Assembly: GCA_002238965.1 (NCBI GenBank)
Contig: MPNJ01000022.1
Location: 1 to 64,000, forward strand
Length of the DNA stretch: 64,000 nt
Direction of reading: 5' to 3'
Origin: Nitrospinae bacterium bin107
GTDB taxonomy: Bacteria; UBA8248
Positions within the stretch are counted from its first letter, which is position 1, and each line of letters opens with the position of its first letter. Shown piece after piece: positions 52,847 through 60,199 of the stretch. The notes under the pieces were generated by a model. The model did no database searches, was not told the origin of the DNA, and worked only from the letters and a program-made list of their open reading frames with translations. The position numbers and the translations under genes are program-made.

Positions 52847-53836
52847 CTAGTTTTCTTTGGGCCCCATCAGGCCGCGAGGCCTGATAAGCAGCACGAATAC
52901 CATCATTCCGTAGGACGCAATTTCCACCATGGCGGTGCCGTTGGGGATCATGAAGGAGATAAGGCTCTCGATGACCGCGAGCATGACTCCTCCAATGAGC
53001 GCACCGATATAGTGGCCCCTGCCTCCGAGCACGATGATGGCGAAGGCCTGCAACGTATACAAAACGCCCGTTTCCGGGTTGAAGCCGAACTGAATCGACA
53101 CCAGGGCGCCGCCCGCCACAGCAAGGGCCGCGGCGAGACCCGAGGTGATCATGTAGATATGAAAAATGTTGATGCCGCAGACCATCGCGACGTCCGCATT
53201 TTGCGCCGTAGCGCGGATTGCCTTGCCGATGCGGTGAATCTTGAGAAAGAAGAAAACGCTTATGGAGATGAAAGAAGCCATCACGAAGCTGATGATCTTG
53301 CTCCTGCCTATATTGATGGACTCGCTGATCTGCAAAGCGTCGGGAGCGTATGGAATAGTGCGGTAATCGGTGGTGAATATGGCTTCTACGATATGAATGA
53401 TCGTGAGACCCAGGCCGAAGGTAATCAGCAAGGGCGTTAGTTCCGGCCCGCCCACCACGGCGTTCAACAGCAGCTTCTGGATAAGGACCCCGATGACGAA
53501 AGCGATGGGAAGCGTGAGGAACAAGGCGAGGAGCGGGTCGATTCCAACGTAGAAGAAGAACATCCACGTCAGGTAGGCGCCCAGCATCACCAGCTCGCCA
53601 TGCGCCACGTTGATGATGCGCATGACGCCGAAGATGAGCGTGAGCCCCACGGCGAACATGGCGTATACGCCGCCCTGCATGATGCCGTTCAGGATGACGG
53701 TAGTCAGGTCCGCCAGCCACTGGAGATCGAAGAATACGTTGTCCGTATAAATACCGATGCCGAAGGGAACGGTGTAGGCCGCAACCAGAAACAACGCCAG
53801 CCAGTATTTGCTACGGATTTCCGCTTTTTCCTGCAT
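52847..53836 (-). CDS. livH: ABC transporter permease LivH
   Basis: The 329-residue permease has GIMQGGVYAMFAVGLTLIFGVMRIINVAHGELVMLGAYLTW and later IVLGGRGHYIGALIGGVMLAVIESLISF, the LivH signatures. An N-terminal 20-residue helix (LALFLVAAYTVPFGIGIY) precedes the usual first segment, so the protein is a bit longer than E. coli LivH. It lies 130 bases after the nearest binding-protein gene, with an RNA hairpin between that could temper read-through. Confidence 0.88.
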   Translation of the reverse strand: MQEKAEIRSKYWLALFLVAAYTVPFGIGIYTDNVFFDLQWLADLTTVILNGIMQGGVYAMFAVGLTLIFGVMRIINVAHGELVMLGAYLTWMFFFYVGIDPLLALFLTLPIAFVIGVLIQKLLLNAVVGGPELTPLLITFGLGLTIIHIVEAIFTTDYRTIPYAPDALQISESINIGRSKIISFVMASFISISVFFFLKIHRIGKAIRATAQNADVAMVCGINIFHIYMITSGLAAALAVAGGALVSIQFGFNPETGVLYTLQAFAIIVLGGRGHYIGALIGGVMLAVIESLISFMIPNGTAMVEIASYGMMVFVLLIRPRGLMGPKEN

Positions 53837-53886
53837 GAGAAATCAAGTCCTCGAATTGCTACACAAAAACTCCGGATACTTTCGCC

Positions 53887-53923
53887 TTCGCGCCGGAGCC
53901 GCTTTTAACAGCCCCGGCGCGAA
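53887..53923 (-). terminator. stem-loop between binding-protein gene 1 and livH
   Basis: TTCGCGCCGG and CCGGCGCGAA make a 10-bp stem with a 17-base loop, without a T-run after it on the minus strand. Such hairpins between a binding-protein gene and the membrane-component genes stabilise the upstream mRNA or partly stop transcription, giving more binding protein than permease. The role is inferred from position. Confidence 0.6.
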
Positions 53924-53965
53924 AGTTCAAGTGTTTATGGCATTTTCGCCTTTCACGCAACCCGC

Positions 53966-55162
53966 CTAGTTCTTGCCTCTTTCCTTCCAATTCGGCATCG
54001 GCAGCTTGTAGGGGACTTCCGATATCTTCTTGGGCCACACGATCTTGCGCTCGCCGTTCAATATCTGGAAGGTCAGGCCTTCATGCTGGTTCAGGTTGGT
54101 GTCATCCACCTTCCAGGGACCGATGACGGTCGTGGTCTTCATGGTGCGCAGCGCTTTCCACACCTTGTCCCTATCCGCGGAGCCGGCTTTCGCCACAGCG
54201 TCACCGAAAATCTGCAGGGACGCATAAGACTGACCCGCATGGTAGTTCGGGTTCACGCCATAGCGCTTTTTATACGCCGCGATGAATTCCTTCATGCCTG
54301 GCCGCTTGAGAATGGCCGGCTTCGGTTCCCACTGGCTGAATCCCAGAACGTATTCCGCCGTGTCGCCGAGCTGCTTGGCGAATTTCGGCAGACCCGGGCC
54401 GACGGTTCCGGCGAAAATCTTGAGGTTGATGTTGAGCTCGCGAAGCTGGCGAATCTGCGCAGCGGCGTCCGCGAAGTAGCTGTTCGAGATGAGCGCTTCC
54501 GCGCGGCGCGCCTTGATTTTCTGCAGCAGCGCGGTGAAGTCGGTCTGCTTGCGCGGATAGTTCTCGTTCAGCACTACTTCGAGGCCCAGCTTCTTCGCCC
54601 ACTCCACAGCGCCCTCGGCCGACTGGCGCGGGAAGAGGCTGTCCTCGCCGACGATGGCGATTTTTTTCACGCCGATGTCCCTGGCGATGTGAATCGCGCC
54701 CTTCTGGTAGTCCTGGGCGATGGCGATGATGTTGAACAGATACTTGCGGCCTTTTTTCCAGATGATGCCCGAGGAGGCGCCCGGCGCCATCGTGGGGTAC
54801 TTGTACCTTTCGAGCACGTTGGCCACGGCGTCGGTGATGCCGCTGGAATAGGGGCCGATGGTCAGGTTCACCTTGTCCTGCGTTATGAGCTTCTCGTAAA
54901 GCTTGATGCTGGTCTGCTTGTCCGATTTGTCGTCCAGAAGGATGAAGTCGATTTTCTTGCCGTTCCATCCTTTTCCGGCGTTGACCTGATCCACATACAG
55001 TTTGTAGGAGTTCACCATACGTCCGGCAGGCTCGGCGTAGCGACCCGTCTGCGAAATGGCGATACCCAGAGAGACCTTGTCCATCGCGTGGCTTTTCTCC
55101 ACGAAGGGAGCAGCCGTGAGGGCGAGAGCAAAGCCGAGAATCAACACAAAGCTTTTCTTCAT
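53966..55162 (-). CDS. LivJ-like periplasmic substrate-binding protein 1
   Basis: The 398-residue protein has a signal peptide (KKSFVLILGFALALTAAPFVEKSHA) and the type-I periplasmic binding fold: LGIAISQTGRYAEPAGRMVNSYKLYVDQVN, DDKSDKQTSIKLYEKLITQDKV, GPYSSGITDAV, and GEDSLFPRQSAEGAVEWAKKLG. Tandem with two close homologues at 55501 and 56792, it probably feeds the LivHMGF importer encoded downstream. A likely sigma-70 promoter lies 173 bases upstream. The ligand is unknown; leucine or a similar compound is the family default. Confidence 0.87.
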   Translation of the reverse strand: MKKSFVLILGFALALTAAPFVEKSHAMDKVSLGIAISQTGRYAEPAGRMVNSYKLYVDQVNAGKGWNGKKIDFILLDDKSDKQTSIKLYEKLITQDKVNLTIGPYSSGITDAVANVLERYKYPTMAPGASSGIIWKKGRKYLFNIIAIAQDYQKGAIHIARDIGVKKIAIVGEDSLFPRQSAEGAVEWAKKLGLEVVLNENYPRKQTDFTALLQKIKARRAEALISNSYFADAAAQIRQLRELNINLKIFAGTVGPGLPKFAKQLGDTAEYVLGFSQWEPKPAILKRPGMKEFIAAYKKRYGVNPNYHAGQSYASLQIFGDAVAKAGSADRDKVWKALRTMKTTTVIGPWKVDDTNLNQHEGLTFQILNGERKIVWPKKISEVPYKLPMPNWKERGKN

Positions 55163-55334
55163 TTCTTTACACTCCTTTGATGGAAACAAATAATACTGCC
55201 TTACAACAGAAAAACAAGTTTGAATTACTACTCATAAATGAACGGCTACATTGCAGTAATTCAGACTATTTCTACTTGAAAAAATCAACTTCTCGTAGTG
55301 CTGAATGCGCATTTTTGCCTTTAATAGGTGCGAT

Positions 55335-55362
55335 ATGATACGCATATTGTTTCATATGTCAA
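55335..55362 (-). promoter_or_regulatory. sigma-70-type promoter of binding-protein gene 1
   Basis: On the minus strand TTGACA (55362-55357) and TATCAT (55340-55335) are 16 bases apart. That is a near-consensus promoter 173 bases before the ATG of binding protein 1. A dyad ATATGA...TCATAT runs over the same area. The long leader region that follows holds no ORF. Confidence 0.55.
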
Positions 55363-55420
55363 AGGGTGTTTTATAAAGAATTTATGAACAACCCTCAAAT
55401 ATTTATTGCACCGGCAAAAT

Positions 55421-55452
55421 CCCGCCCCACGCAATACCACGCGCGGGGCGGG
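55421..55452 (-). terminator. terminator after binding-protein gene 2
   Basis: CCCGCCCC and GGGGCGGG pair with 8 bp around a 16-base loop, followed on the minus strand by ATTTTG. It lies 49 bases past the stop codon of binding protein 2. The T-run is short, so attenuation rather than full stop is possible. Confidence 0.65.
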
Positions 55453-55500
55453 AGTCGACTTACTACGCTATCACGACCTTTGCCTATCTCCTTTGCCTTC

Positions 55501-56697
55501 CTAGTTTTTGGCCCTGTCCTTCCATTTCGGCATCGGCAGCTTATAGTTGACTTCCGATATCTTCTTGGGCCACACAATCTTGCGTTCGCCATTCAATATC
55601 TGGAAGGTCAAGCCCTCGTGATTGTTCATGTTGGTATCATCCACTTTCCAGGGACCGATGATGGTCGTAGTGCTCATGGTGCGCATCGTCCTCCATACCT
55701 TGTCCCTGTCGATGGAGCCGGCTCGTTTCACCGCTTCGCCGAAAACCTGCATGGACGCATAGGACTGGCCCGCGTGGTAGTTGGGCTTTACGCCGTAGCG
55801 CTTCTCATACGCAGCGATGAACGCCTCCATACCGGGCCTCTTGAGGATTTCCGGCTTGGGTTCCCACTGGCTGAAACCCAGCACGTACTCCGCCGTGTTG
55901 CCGAGCTGCTTGGCGAACTTGGGCAGACCCGGGCCGACGGTTCCGGCGAAAATCTTGAGGTTGATGTTCAGTTCGCGAAGCTGGCGAATCTGCGCCGCGG
56001 CGTCCGCGAAGTAGCTGTTCGAGATGAGCGCCTCCGCGCGGCGCGCCTTGATCTTCTGGAGCAGCGCGGTGAAGTCGGTCTGCTTGCGCGGATAGTTCTC
56101 GTTCAACACCACTTTGAGGCCGAGCTTCTTCGCCCAGTCCACGGCGCCTTCCGCCGACTGGCGCGGGAAGAGGCTGTCCTCGCCGATGATGGCGATGCGC
56201 TTCACGCCGATGTCCTTGGCGATGTGAATCGCGCCCTTCTGGTAGTCCTGGGCGACGGCGATGATGTCGAAGAGATACTTGCGGCCCTTCTTCCAGATGA
56301 TGCCCGAGGCGGCGCCCGGCGCCAGCGTGGGGTACTTGTACCTTTCCAGCACGTTGGCCACGGCGTCGGTGATGCCGCTGGAATAGGGGCCCATGGTCAG
56401 GTCCACCTTGTCCTGCGTGATCAGCTTCTCATAGAGCTTGATGCTGGTCTGCTTGTCAGATTTGTCGTCCAGGATGACCATATCGATTTTCTTGCCGATC
56501 CAACCACCCTTGGCGTTCATCTGATCCACATACAGATTGTAGGAGTTCACCATACGTCCGGCGGGCTCGGCGTAGCGACCCGTCTGCGAAATGGCGATTC
56601 CCAAGGTTACCTTGTCCGCCGCGAAGCCTTTCTCCACAAAGGGAGCGGCCGTGAGGGCGAGAGCAAAGCCGAGAATCAATACAAAGCTTTTCTTCAT
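55501..56697 (-). CDS. LivJ-like periplasmic substrate-binding protein 2
   Basis: The 398-residue protein has a signal peptide (KKSFVLILGFALALTAAPFVEKGFA) nearly the same as protein 1, and the same type-I binding fold. The core from GEDSLFPRQSAEGAVDWAKK to ALISNSYFADAAAQIRQLRELNINLKIFAGTVGPGLPKFAKQLG is almost identical to copies 1 and 3. Differences cluster in the first 100 residues after the signal (MNAKGGWIGKKIDMVILDD) and in the last third. So the three are recent duplicates that may bind different ligands or give gene dosage. Confidence 0.87.
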   Translation of the reverse strand: MKKSFVLILGFALALTAAPFVEKGFAADKVTLGIAISQTGRYAEPAGRMVNSYNLYVDQMNAKGGWIGKKIDMVILDDKSDKQTSIKLYEKLITQDKVDLTMGPYSSGITDAVANVLERYKYPTLAPGAASGIIWKKGRKYLFDIIAVAQDYQKGAIHIAKDIGVKRIAIIGEDSLFPRQSAEGAVDWAKKLGLKVVLNENYPRKQTDFTALLQKIKARRAEALISNSYFADAAAQIRQLRELNINLKIFAGTVGPGLPKFAKQLGNTAEYVLGFSQWEPKPEILKRPGMEAFIAAYEKRYGVKPNYHAGQSYASMQVFGEAVKRAGSIDRDKVWRTMRTMSTTTIIGPWKVDDTNMNNHEGLTFQILNGERKIVWPKKISEVNYKLPMPKWKDRAKN

Positions 56698-56730
56698 CTC
56701 CGATCCTCCACTTATGGATATTCAAAGGTT

Positions 56731-56753
56731 GCGCCGCCATTACAAATCGGCGC
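56731..56753 (-). terminator. stem-loop between binding-protein genes 3 and 2
   Basis: GCGCCG and CGGCGC form a 6-bp stem with a loop of 11 bases, followed by a small AAGGTT-AACCTT hairpin beyond it. Only a short spacer of 94 bases lies between the two genes. No T-run, so this may stabilise mRNA rather than stop transcription. Confidence 0.4.
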
Positions 56754-56791
56754 GCCAAGGTTAAACAACCTTCGCCATACACGCCGCCTGC

Positions 56792-57985
56792 CTAGTTCTT
56801 GGACCTCTCGTTCCATTTCGGCATCGGCAGTTTGTAGGGGACTTCCGCGATGCTCTTCGGCCAGACGATCTTGCGCTGGCCGTCGAGAATCTGGAAAGTC
56901 ACTCCATCATGATCGTTGAGGTTGTTCTTATCCACTTTCCATTTCCCCATAACGGTCTGGAACTGTGAGGTGCGCAGCGTCTTCCAGACCTTCTGGCGAT
57001 CAAAAGAACCCGCCTTCTGAATCGCCTGAGTCATAATCTGCATCGATACCCAGGCGATTCCGGCGTGGTAGTTCGGCTTCACTTTATGACGCTTCACGTA
57101 CGAGTCGATGAAATGCTTCATGCCCGGGAACTTCAGGATTTCGGGGCGAGGCTCCCACTGGCTGAAGCCCAGAACGTACTCGGCCGTGTTGCCGAGTTGC
57201 TTGGCGAACTTGGGCAGGCCGGGGCCGACGGTTCCGGCGAAAATCTTGAGGTTGATGTTGAGTTCGCGAAGCTGGCGAATCTGGGCCACGGAATCCGCGA
57301 AATAGCTGTTCGAAATGAGCGCCTCTGCGCGGCGCGCCTTGATCTTCTGCAGCAGCGCGGTGAAGTCGGTCTGCTTGCGCGTATAGTTCTCGTTCAGCAC
57401 GACCTTGATGCCGAGTTTCTTCGCCCACTCCACGGCGCCCTCGGCCGACTGGCGCGGGAAGAGGCTGTCCTCGCCGACGATGGCGATTCGCTTCACGCCG
57501 ATATCTTTCGCCATGAAAACGGCGCCCCTTTGATAGTTCTGGGCGATGGCGTTCTGGTTGAAAAGATATTTTCTGCCTTTTTTCCAGATGATGCCCGAGG
57601 AGGCGCCCGGCGCCAGCGTGGGGTACTTGTACCGTTCCAGCACGTTGGCCACCGCGTCGGTGATGCCGCTCGAGTAGGGGCCGAGCGTGATGGCGACCTT
57701 ATCCTGCGTGATGAGCTTCTCGTAGAGCTTGATGCTGGTCTGCTTGTCCGATTTGTCGTCCAGGAGAGTGACTTTAATCTTCTTACCCAGCAGACCGCCC
57801 TTGGCGTTTACCTGATCGATGTACAGCTTGTAGGCGTTGACGAACCTGCCGGCTGGCTCCGCATAGCGGCCCGTCTGGGAGATGGCTCCGCCGAAGTGGA
57901 TTTCGTTCGCCGCCAATGCCGGGCTGGCGAAGAACGCCGTCGTCACCAAAAATGCGATTGTAATGAAGATGCGAGCCATTTTCAT
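56792..57985 (-). CDS. LivJ-like periplasmic substrate-binding protein 3
   Basis: The 397-residue protein has a different signal peptide (ARIFITIAFLVTTAFFASPALA) but the same mature fold as proteins 1 and 2. IHFGGAISQTGRYAEPAGRFVNAYKLYIDQVN and GEDSLFPRQSAEGAVEWAKKLG are shared. It diverges most in the C-terminal third (FPGMKHFIDSYVKRHKVKPNYHAGIAWVSMQIMTQAIQKAG). First of the run, so it may be the original from which the others arose, or a paralogue from another source. Ligand unknown. Confidence 0.87.
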   Translation of the reverse strand: MKMARIFITIAFLVTTAFFASPALAANEIHFGGAISQTGRYAEPAGRFVNAYKLYIDQVNAKGGLLGKKIKVTLLDDKSDKQTSIKLYEKLITQDKVAITLGPYSSGITDAVANVLERYKYPTLAPGASSGIIWKKGRKYLFNQNAIAQNYQRGAVFMAKDIGVKRIAIVGEDSLFPRQSAEGAVEWAKKLGIKVVLNENYTRKQTDFTALLQKIKARRAEALISNSYFADSVAQIRQLRELNINLKIFAGTVGPGLPKFAKQLGNTAEYVLGFSQWEPRPEILKFPGMKHFIDSYVKRHKVKPNYHAGIAWVSMQIMTQAIQKAGSFDRQKVWKTLRTSQFQTVMGKWKVDKNNLNDHDGVTFQILDGQRKIVWPKSIAEVPYKLPMPKWNERSKN

Positions 57986-58197
57986 TTTCTATCCTCCTTG
58001 CTAGGTGGGAAAAACATTGAATCTCGCAGCGGTAAATCCGCCCTTTCTTCAAATGTTTCCAAAGCAGGATGAAACGAAGCTCTATATGTGCGTAATCAAT
58101 TACTATGGAACGAAAAATACGTCATAGACATCAAACGCCATCTCCAGGCGCAATTCTCTGTGGGTATAGTTAAATTCTAGCCGGAAGGGGAAAAAAG

Positions 58198-58659
58198 TCA
58201 AACGCGCTGATTTTGCGCTTTTTGAGGCTCCGCCGTCTCAGCGTCCACCGCGCAGCCCTCGACCCATGCCACGCCGTCTTCGCCGAACTCCTTCTTCCAT
58301 ATCGGAACGATCTGCTTGATGCGGTCGATCGCGTAGCGGCACGCCTTGAAGGCCGCGTCCCGGTGGGCGGAGGCCGCCGCGATGCCCACGGCGATATCGC
58401 CGATTGCGAGCGTTCCCACACGGTGGGCCATGGCCAGGTGGGTGACGCCGAAGCGCTCTTCGATCTCCCCGGCGACCTGGCGCATCTTCTTCTCCGCCAT
58501 CTCGGGATAGGCGTGGTATTCGAGATGCGTCACTCCCTGCCCCGCACTGTGGTTGCGCACCTTGCCCACGAACGTGCAGAGCCCGCCCAGTTCGGGAGAA
58601 TCGAGGCTGTCCGTCAACTCGTCCATGTCGACGGGAGAATCCGTGATGCGGCAAATCAT
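58198..58659 (-). CDS. moaE: molybdopterin synthase catalytic subunit MoaE
   Basis: The 153-residue protein has GGLCTFVGKVRNHSAGQGVTHLEYHAYPEMAEKKM, AMAHRVGTLAIGDIAVGIAAASAHRDAAFKACRYAID and WKKEFGEDGVAWVEG with the catalytic lysines. It moves sulfur from the MoaD thiocarboxylate to precursor Z, forming molybdopterin. ATG 58659 overlaps the moaD stop (ATGA). The GGAGG ribosome-binding site is formed by the Gly-Gly codons of moaD. The tail is a little longer than usual. Confidence 0.93.
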   Translation of the reverse strand: MICRITDSPVDMDELTDSLDSPELGGLCTFVGKVRNHSAGQGVTHLEYHAYPEMAEKKMRQVAGEIEERFGVTHLAMAHRVGTLAIGDIAVGIAAASAHRDAAFKACRYAIDRIKQIVPIWKKEFGEDGVAWVEGCAVDAETAEPQKAQNQRV

Positions 58660-58907
58660 GCGCAACCTCCACTGATGGGAGGGATCAGCGCCAACTCATC
58701 GCCCGCATCCACGGGCGTGCCCTCGCCCGCGAACTCCTGGTTCACGGAGACGGCGATGGACTCCATCCGCCCGGAGAAAACAGGAAACCGCTCGGCGAGG
58801 CTATCCCTGAGATCTGCCACCGTGGCGCTTTCGGGCACTTCGAGGTCGATTTCCTCCTCGCCCGTCACCTCTTTGGCCCAGGCGAAGCACTTGACGCGAA
58901 CTTTCAT
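58656..58907 (-). CDS. moaD: molybdopterin synthase sulfur carrier MoaD with two residues after the Gly-Gly
   Basis: The 83-residue ubiquitin-fold protein begins MKVRVKCFAWAKEVTGEEEIDLEVPES and ends IPPISGGCA. MoaD proteins must end in Gly-Gly for MoeB to adenylate and sulfurate the carboxyl end; here Cys-Ala follows. So either the last two residues are removed by a protease or this end is used another way. GAGGAG precedes ATG 58907. It overlaps moaE by ATGA. The BisC-like molybdoenzyme at 25885 would need its product. Confidence 0.88.
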   Translation of the reverse strand: MKVRVKCFAWAKEVTGEEEIDLEVPESATVADLRDSLAERFPVFSGRMESIAVSVNQEFAGEGTPVDAGDELALIPPISGGCA

Positions 58908-59038
58908 GCGGCTCCTCACTCGTGATGATGAAATTAGTCAACTCTTCTTGGGATGATAGATATTCCAACAGGCGGAATCAAGGGGCGCTTCCTCCTGCCC
59001 CGTTCTTCTCCTTCTATATGGCGTGTATACTTCGCGCC

Positions 59039-60199
59039 ATGAAAATCGCCTCCCATCCCGAACTGTCCAAAGCCCTTGCGGATGCGCTCGAAACCGGTCC
59101 CATTTCATTTCGGCACTTCATGGAGGTCGCCCTCTATCATCCCACGGGCGGCTATTACTGCCGGGACAGCCCACGAATCGGCCCCGGTGGCGATTTCTAC
59201 ACCTCGCCTCACCAAAGCCCCTGGCTCGGGCGGTTGATTGCGCCGCTGCTCGAGAAAATCAGGCTCCGCATGGACGAGCCGCCCGCCCTTCACCTCTGGG
59301 AATACGGCCCCGGGGAAGGATGGCTCGCCTTCGACATCCTGGAGGCGATTCACTCCTCGCATTCGGCTCTCCACCAGGCCGTCGCCTATACCTTCGCCGA
59401 GCAGAGCGCGCAGGCCCAAGCGCGGATACGGGAAAAATTTCAAGATACCGATAACATACGATTCTCTGACCCAACGCAGCACCCGCCTCCGGGCTTCGAG
59501 GGCGTCGTGCTCGCCCATGAGTTCCTGGACGCCCTGCCCGTCCACGTCATTATTCAAAAAGAGGGGCATCTACGAGAAAGATACGTGGAGCAAAGCGGCG
59601 AGAAGCTTCAGTTTTCAGAAGGTCCGCTTGCCGATGAGCGCTTAAGCGACTGGTTCCCCGATTTGGGTGTGCGGCTCTCCACGGGCCAGATGGCGGAAGT
59701 GAACCTGTGCGCCTTCGACTGGGTGAGCGAGGTGGCGCGCCGGATGGAGCGGGGCGCCATTCTTATCTTCGACTACGGTTTCTCCGCAAGAGTCCTCTAC
59801 GGCTCCAGCCGACCCGAGGGCGCGCTGCGCGGCTACAGAAACCACACCCTCGTGAGCGACGTACTCTCCCGCCCCGGGGAAACCGACCTCACCACCCACG
59901 TCGACTTCACCTCCATCCTGCGAACCGCTGCGTCACACGGCATGGAGCTCGCGGGCTTCACCGACCAGACGCGCTTTCTTCTGGGCGCCGGGCTACCAAA
60001 GGCGGTGGAAAACTGGAAGACCGAGGATGAAGAAAAAGCGAGGCGCGAGCGCCAATCCGTCATGGGAATCATGAACCCCACCGGCCTGGGCGGCGCCATC
60101 AAGGTGATGCTGCTGTCCAAGAACCTGAGCTTAAGCGATTTGAGCGAGTTCTCGATGAAGCCCGACGACAGGGAGTCGCTCGAAACCCTCTTCGGTTAG
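59039..60199 (+). CDS. MidA/NDUFAF7-like class I SAM-dependent methyltransferase
   Basis: The 386-residue protein has the DUF185/MidA blocks: ISFRHFMEVALYHPTGGYYC, IGPGGDFYTSPHQSPWLGRLIA, LHLWEYGPGEGWLAFDILE and VLAHEFLDALPVHV. In mitochondria the homologue NDUFAF7 methylates an arginine of complex I. The bacterial target is not known. The start is ATG 59039; the frame is open further upstream. It is convergent with recJ, the stop codons overlapping by four bases. Confidence 0.87.
   Translation: MKIASHPELSKALADALETGPISFRHFMEVALYHPTGGYYCRDSPRIGPGGDFYTSPHQSPWLGRLIAPLLEKIRLRMDEPPALHLWEYGPGEGWLAFDILEAIHSSHSALHQAVAYTFAEQSAQAQARIREKFQDTDNIRFSDPTQHPPPGFEGVVLAHEFLDALPVHVIIQKEGHLRERYVEQSGEKLQFSEGPLADERLSDWFPDLGVRLSTGQMAEVNLCAFDWVSEVARRMERGAILIFDYGFSARVLYGSSRPEGALRGYRNHTLVSDVLSRPGETDLTTHVDFTSILRTAASHGMELAGFTDQTRFLLGAGLPKAVENWKTEDEEKARRERQSVMGIMNPTGLGGAIKVMLLSKNLSLSDLSEFSMKPDDRESLETLFG

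Larger units (their letters stand above)
55163..55500 (-). other. intergenic region between binding-protein genes 2 and 1
   Basis: This 338-bp stretch is AT-rich, unlike the rest of the window, and contains no gene. It holds the ribosome-binding site (AAGGAGTG) and promoter of binding protein 1 and, at 55421-55452, the terminator of binding protein 2. So the binding-protein genes have separate transcription signals although they lie in one line. Confidence 0.6.

Noticed and set aside
57986-58197. Possible riboswitch or promoter before binding-protein gene 3
   Set aside because: I found no convincing -35/-10 pair or known riboswitch core; AT-rich segment left unassigned.
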